DNA of 8,993 nt, taken from the NCBI GenBank assembly GCA_012965075.1, contig DTSY01000064.1:1487-10479 (forward strand), written 5' to 3'. The notes beneath the pieces are model-generated. The model saw only the letters and a program-made list of their open reading frames with translations, was not told the origin of the DNA and ran no database searches. This DNA comes from Gammaproteobacteria bacterium. Its GTDB lineage: Bacteria; Pseudomonadota; Gammaproteobacteria; Magnimaribacterales; Magnimaribacteraceae. The position numbers and the translations under genes are program-made. Below, piece after piece: positions 6,495 through 8,993 of the stretch; positions within the stretch are counted from its first letter, which is position 1; each line of letters opens with the position of its first letter.

Positions 6495-6522
6495 ATTCTA
6501 TATAAGGCTTAATATTTTGCAA
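6495..6522 (-). promoter_or_regulatory. candidate rpsU promoter with GC-rich discriminator
   Basis: On the minus strand TTGCAA (6522-6517, 4 of 6 to -35), a 16-nt spacer and TAGAAT (6500-6495, 5 of 6 to -10) form a sigma-70-like promoter, with a predicted start around 6488 and a leader of roughly 20 nt. The bases after the -10 box read TGCGCGAC, a GC-rich discriminator in otherwise AT-rich DNA. In E. coli such discriminators mark promoters inhibited by ppGpp/DksA, which would suit a ribosomal protein gene; that regulation is inferred. Confidence 0.5.
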
Positions 6523-6534
6523 AGTTTTTCTTTT

Positions 6535-6569
6535 TTTAATTTGCAAGGAGAATAACAAACCTTAGTATA
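6535..6569 (+). promoter_or_regulatory. weak candidate tsaD promoter region
   Basis: Two readings are possible. TTTAAT (6535-6540) is a 5 of 6 match to a -10 box, with no good -35 box. Alternatively TTGCAA (6541-6546) as -35 with TAGTAT or TATAGA near 6563-6571 as -10 would place the transcription start almost at the tsaD ATG, giving a near-leaderless mRNA. AAGGAG at 6545-6550 resembles a Shine-Dalgarno sequence but lies 25 nt before the ATG with no in-frame standard start codon between, so it probably does not serve tsaD. Confidence 0.2.
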
Positions 6570-6575
6570 GAAAGA

Positions 6576-7577
6576 ATGAAGATTTTAGGAATAGAAACTT
6601 CTTGTGATGAAACCGGAGTTGCCGTTTATGACAAGAAAGAGAATATTATCTTAACTGAGCAAATCTTTACCCAGGCTTCTAAACACGCTGAATACGGAGG
6701 AGTAGTCCCAGAACTTGCTTCAAGAGATCACATCCCTAAGTTGTTGCCTTTAATAACAATGGCACTTAATGAAGCTAAATTAAGTTCCAAGGACTTAGAT
6801 GGTATAGCTTACACTTCAGGTCCAGGCTTGAGAGGACCTCTCTTAACTGGAGCAGCCTTAGCCCACTCCTTAGGTCTTGGTTGGAATAAGCCCTGTGTAG
6901 GAATAAATCACATGGAAGCCCATTTACTGGTAAATCTTTTAGAAAGGCCACCGCCCATTTTCCCTTTTTTAACATTGTTAATATCAGGAGGTCATTGTCT
7001 TTTAATAAAAGCAACTGATATCGGTAAATATGAGATTCTTGGTCAGACAAGGGATGATGCAGTGGGTGAGGCTTTTGATAAAGTCGCCAAATTACTTGGC
7101 TTAAACTATCCAGGAGGTCCTGAGATAGAAAAAATGGCCAAACAAGGCAATCCTCTTTCCTTTGATCTTCCTAGGCCTATGACAAAAAAAGATAATTTAG
7201 ATTTTAGTTTTAGTGGGTTGAAAACAGCAGTTTATTATTTGGTCAAAAAGCAAAAAAATATAAATACAGAATTCATTGCGAATATCAGTGCTTCTTTTCA
7301 AAATGCAGTTTCTGAAACATTAGTTAAGAAGTGCAATACAGCTCTCTTAACGCAAAATCTAAGTCAATTAGTTGTAGGAGGAGGAGTGGCTGCTAATCAA
7401 TACATCAGAGACGCATTTAGAAGGGAGTTAAATGGAGTGGACTTGTTCTTTCCAAAACCAGAGAGGTGCACAGATAACGGTGCTATGGTGGCTGTTGCTG
7501 GATCTTATAGAATACAGGGAGCGGAGTTAGAGACTTCCATTAAGATAAGACCACGATGGAGCTTGTCAGAGATTTAA
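6576..7577 (+). CDS. tsaD: tRNA N6-adenosine threonylcarbamoyltransferase
   Basis: Catalytic subunit (Kae1/YgjD/Gcp family) that moves threonylcarbamoyl from TC-AMP to A37 of ANN-decoding tRNAs, with TsaB and TsaE as partners elsewhere. 333 aa (E. coli 337), cytoplasmic ASKHA fold. Visible motifs: MKILGIETSCDETGVAVYD at the N-terminus, YGGVVPELASRDH (40-52), the metal motif HMEAH (His112, His116), LLISGGH (134-140), GEAFDKVAKLLGLNYPGGP (164-182), and DFSFSGLKTA (209-218). VVGGGVAAN (266-274) and CTDNGAMVA (298-306, with the metal ligand Asp300) complete the set. Starts at ATG 6576 with only AGAAAGA before it. Divergent from rpsU; folB follows after 1 nt. The E. coli neighbour plsY is missing between tsaD and folB. 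Confidence 0.97.
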   Translation: MKILGIETSCDETGVAVYDKKENIILTEQIFTQASKHAEYGGVVPELASRDHIPKLLPLITMALNEAKLSSKDLDGIAYTSGPGLRGPLLTGAALAHSLGLGWNKPCVGINHMEAHLLVNLLERPPPIFPFLTLLISGGHCLLIKATDIGKYEILGQTRDDAVGEAFDKVAKLLGLNYPGGPEIEKMAKQGNPLSFDLPRPMTKKDNLDFSFSGLKTAVYYLVKKQKNINTEFIANISASFQNAVSETLVKKCNTALLTQNLSQLVVGGGVAANQYIRDAFRRELNGVDLFFPKPERCTDNGAMVAVAGSYRIQGAELETSIKIRPRWSLSEI

Positions 7578-7578
7578 T

Positions 7579-7926
7579 ATGGATAAAGTTTTTATAAAAG
7601 ACCTAGAAGTGGAAGCTGTCTTAGGCGTTTACGATTGGGAAAGAGAAGTTAGACAATTAATTTCAATAAGCCTCGAGATGAATTTTAATACCAAAAATGC
7701 CGGAAGATCAGACAGAATCGAGGATGCTCTTAACTACAAAAAAATTTCTAAATGTATTATTGAGTTAACGGAATCTTCTAAGAGCAAATTAATAGAAAGT
7801 TTAGCTCAGAAAATAGCCAAAACTGTTCTCTCTGAGTTCCCAGTTTCTAGTGTCATTGTTACGGTAGAGAAACCCGGAGCATTGAGAGGATCTAAGTCAG
7901 TTGGAGTAACTATCAAACGCCCATAA
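7579..7926 (+). CDS. folB: Dihydroneopterin aldolase
   Basis: Cleaves 7,8-dihydroneopterin to 6-hydroxymethyl-7,8-dihydropterin and glycolaldehyde in folate synthesis; the family forms an octamer of tunnel-fold subunits. 115 aa, about the usual size (E. coli 118). MDKVFIKDLEVEAVLGVYDW with Glu21 matches the family N-terminus. LNYKKI (51-56) carries the conserved Tyr53, LIESLAQKIA (71-80) holds the pterin-anchoring Glu73, and VEKPGALRGSKSVGV (96-110) holds the catalytic Lys98. It sits 1 nt after tsaD and its TAA shares one base with the folK ATG, so the three are almost certainly one transcript, and the two folate enzymes act consecutively. Confidence 0.96.
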   Translation: MDKVFIKDLEVEAVLGVYDWEREVRQLISISLEMNFNTKNAGRSDRIEDALNYKKISKCIIELTESSKSKLIESLAQKIAKTVLSEFPVSSVIVTVEKPGALRGSKSVGVTIKRP

Positions 7927-8375
7927 TGACTCAAGCTTACATCAGCATAGGAAGTAATATAGAGGCGAAGAAAAATATAGCTAAGGTTAAAAAAAAGTTA
8001 AATCAACTGTTTATTTGTACTTTTTCAGATAATTTTTATACTGAAGCAGAAGGCTTTGAGGGCAAAGATTTTATTAATTTAGTTGCTGGCTTCGAAACAT
8101 CATTAGATGCAGTTAAGCTAACTCAGACACTCAAAACTTTAGAAAAAAAGATGGGGAGAGAAAGTAACCAGAAGGGTATGCATGATAGGGTCATAGACTT
8201 GGATCTGATTTTACTTGGAGATCTTATTGCACAAGATCAAGGCATTAACCTGCCTAGCAATGACATAGAAAATTATCTTTTTGTGCTGGAGCCTTTAGCT
8301 CAAATAGCCAAGGAACATCTACACCCGGTTTTTAATATTTCTTTTGAGGAAATGTTAAAAGAAAAGCTTAGATAG
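7926..8375 (+). CDS. folK: 6-hydroxymethyl-7,8-dihydropterin pyrophosphokinase (HPPK)
   Basis: Transfers pyrophosphate from ATP to the pterin made by FolB, the step before dihydropteroate synthase. 149 aa, somewhat shorter than E. coli FolK (159). YISIGSNIEAKKNI is the N-terminal family motif, and FINLVAGFET (49-58) matches the substrate-side block. MGRESNQKGMHDRVIDLDLILLGD (76-99) contains Arg78, Arg88 and the Mg-binding pair Asp91/Asp93. The segment normally reading PHP/PHY, with an active-site histidine in E. coli, is LPSNDIENYLFVLEPLAQIA here, so that His is replaced by Ser111. A similar variant HPPK beside folB occurs in other gammaproteobacteria, to my recollection. Starts by a TAATG junction with folB; its 3' end overlaps the converging transporter gene by 8 nt. 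Confidence 0.92.
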   Translation: MTQAYISIGSNIEAKKNIAKVKKKLNQLFICTFSDNFYTEAEGFEGKDFINLVAGFETSLDAVKLTQTLKTLEKKMGRESNQKGMHDRVIDLDLILLGDLIAQDQGINLPSNDIENYLFVLEPLAQIAKEHLHPVFNISFEEMLKEKLR

Positions 8376-8993
8376 GTTCTCCATAGCTTCTTGCTATTTC
8401 AACCTTATTCTTTTCTTCTTCAGGCAGGTATCTGCAAGCTGTTAAGAGGCAACCAATGGTTATTACCAAAACACATGTGCACCAGGCGAGTGCAGTTTTG
8501 ATTGCCTCACCTTCAGACACTCCTTGATCTTGTAGAAAATCACTAACCTCACCTGTTAAGTATGGGCCCAATGCCATTCCAAGCATGCTGAGCATTAATA
8601 TAAAAAAAGCTCCTGCAACAGCTCGCATTCTTGGGAGTACAAGGTCTGCTATGGTTGATACTCCTAAACCAAGCCACATAGGCCCTAAGAAGCTAAACAT
8701 GAAATTCCAGAAATAGGATAGGTATAAATTTTCTACATAAATGTAAAGTAGGCTGGAAGGAGCTATCATTAGTGCAACAACTAAAATGATGTAAAGTCTA
8801 CCGTTCGGATAGGTTTTTCTGAGCCTGTCTCCTAGCAAACCTCCCGTAACTATTCCAAGCAGACCTCCAACTGCAGTGAAGATGCCTAGCATAATTCCAA
8901 CTTCTCCGATATCAACACCATGATTTCTCAAATAGAAAGTTGGTCCAAATGCTCCATGAGCATATTGAACAAAAGCTATGAAAGGAAAACCCA
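8368..8993 (-). CDS. MFS transporter, spinster-like family, C-terminal part (cut by window edge)
   Basis: C-terminal half of a 12-TM major facilitator, 207 residues visible, with the frame open to the window end (first full codon at 8991). GPTFYLRNHGVDIGEVGIMLG leads into GGLLGIVTGGLLGDRLRKTYPNGR, the repeated motif A of the second half (loop 8-9). Hydrophobic spans follow at LYIILVVALMIAPSSLLYI, LSYFWNFMFSFLGPMWLGLG, AGAFFILMLSMLGMALGPYL and TALAWCTCVLVITIGCLLTA. PRMRAVAGAFFILMLSMLGM with GPYLTGEVSDFL is typical of bacterial spinster-type carriers. Substrate is unknown. A TTG at 8931 is an internal leucine, not a start. The stop lies inside the end of folK, 8 nt overlap, leaving no room for a terminator between them. 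Confidence 0.85.
   Translation of the reverse strand, partial: GFPFIAFVQYAHGAFGPTFYLRNHGVDIGEVGIMLGIFTAVGGLLGIVTGGLLGDRLRKTYPNGRLYIILVVALMIAPSSLLYIYVENLYLSYFWNFMFSFLGPMWLGLGVSTIADLVLPRMRAVAGAFFILMLSMLGMALGPYLTGEVSDFLQDQGVSEGEAIKTALAWCTCVLVITIGCLLTACRYLPEEEKNKVEIARSYGEPI

Noticed and set aside
6775..7050. Minus-strand frame
   Set aside because: Antisense to conserved tsaD motifs including HMEAH and SGGH.
8929..8931. TTG as start of the MFS gene
   Set aside because: The frame continues upstream to the window edge with sequence typical of the same transporter (GPTFY before LRNHG), so the TTG is an internal leucine.
1..8993. tRNA, rRNA, riboswitch, CRISPR, IS element or phage attachment site
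   Set aside because: Intergenic gaps are all about 106 nt or less and contain no cloverleaf, direct repeat array, transposase fragment or terminal inverted repeats that I could find. No FMN riboswitch precedes riboflavin synthase (2-nt gap).

Overview
This is an AT-rich, very compactly coded bacterial window of core housekeeping genes. The encoded proteins resemble gammaproteobacterial orthologs (SpoT, omega, Gmk, PyrE, riboflavin synthase, S21, TsaD, FolB, FolK), and gene order partly preserves gammaproteobacterial neighbourhoods. Low GC, tiny or negative intergenic spacers, convergent genes without terminators and loss of the usual intervening genes suggest a streamlined, possibly marine gammaproteobacterium (SAR86-like would fit). 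That placement is inference, not shown by any marker here.

Layout. Positions 1-1789 are a minus-strand cluster read gmk, rpoZ, spoT: guanylate kinase, RNA polymerase omega and the 5' part of the (p)ppGpp hydrolase/synthetase, cut by the window edge. This links GTP supply, polymerase and alarmone turnover, as in E. coli. Diverging from gmk, positions 1876-5781 form a tight plus-strand run: pyrE, riboflavin synthase, then two secreted amidohydrolases of the imidazolonepropionase-like type. The last three junctions are 2 nt, a 4-nt overlap and a 4-nt overlap. The first amidohydrolase keeps its metal ligands; the second has lost most of them and looks like a non-catalytic partner or a repurposed enzyme.

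A second minus-strand unit (5784-6469) is rpsU followed by yqeY, meeting the amidohydrolase operon tail to tail with 2 nt between stops. Diverging from rpsU is tsaD-folB-folK (6576-8375), joining tRNA t6A modification to two consecutive folate steps. A spinster-type MFS transporter, truncated by the window end, runs back on the minus strand and overlaps the end of folK.

No RNA genes, mobile elements, CRISPR arrays or prophage signs were seen, and no stretch over 300 bases lacks a gene. The points most worth a second look are the active/degenerate amidohydrolase pair, a terminator-like hairpin directly before spoT, and a hairpin or operator at the pyrE start. A recurring TAGAAT -10-like hexamer upstream of gmk, rpoZ and rpsU is a further, weaker point. 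I found no clearly novel multi-gene defence or mobile system.
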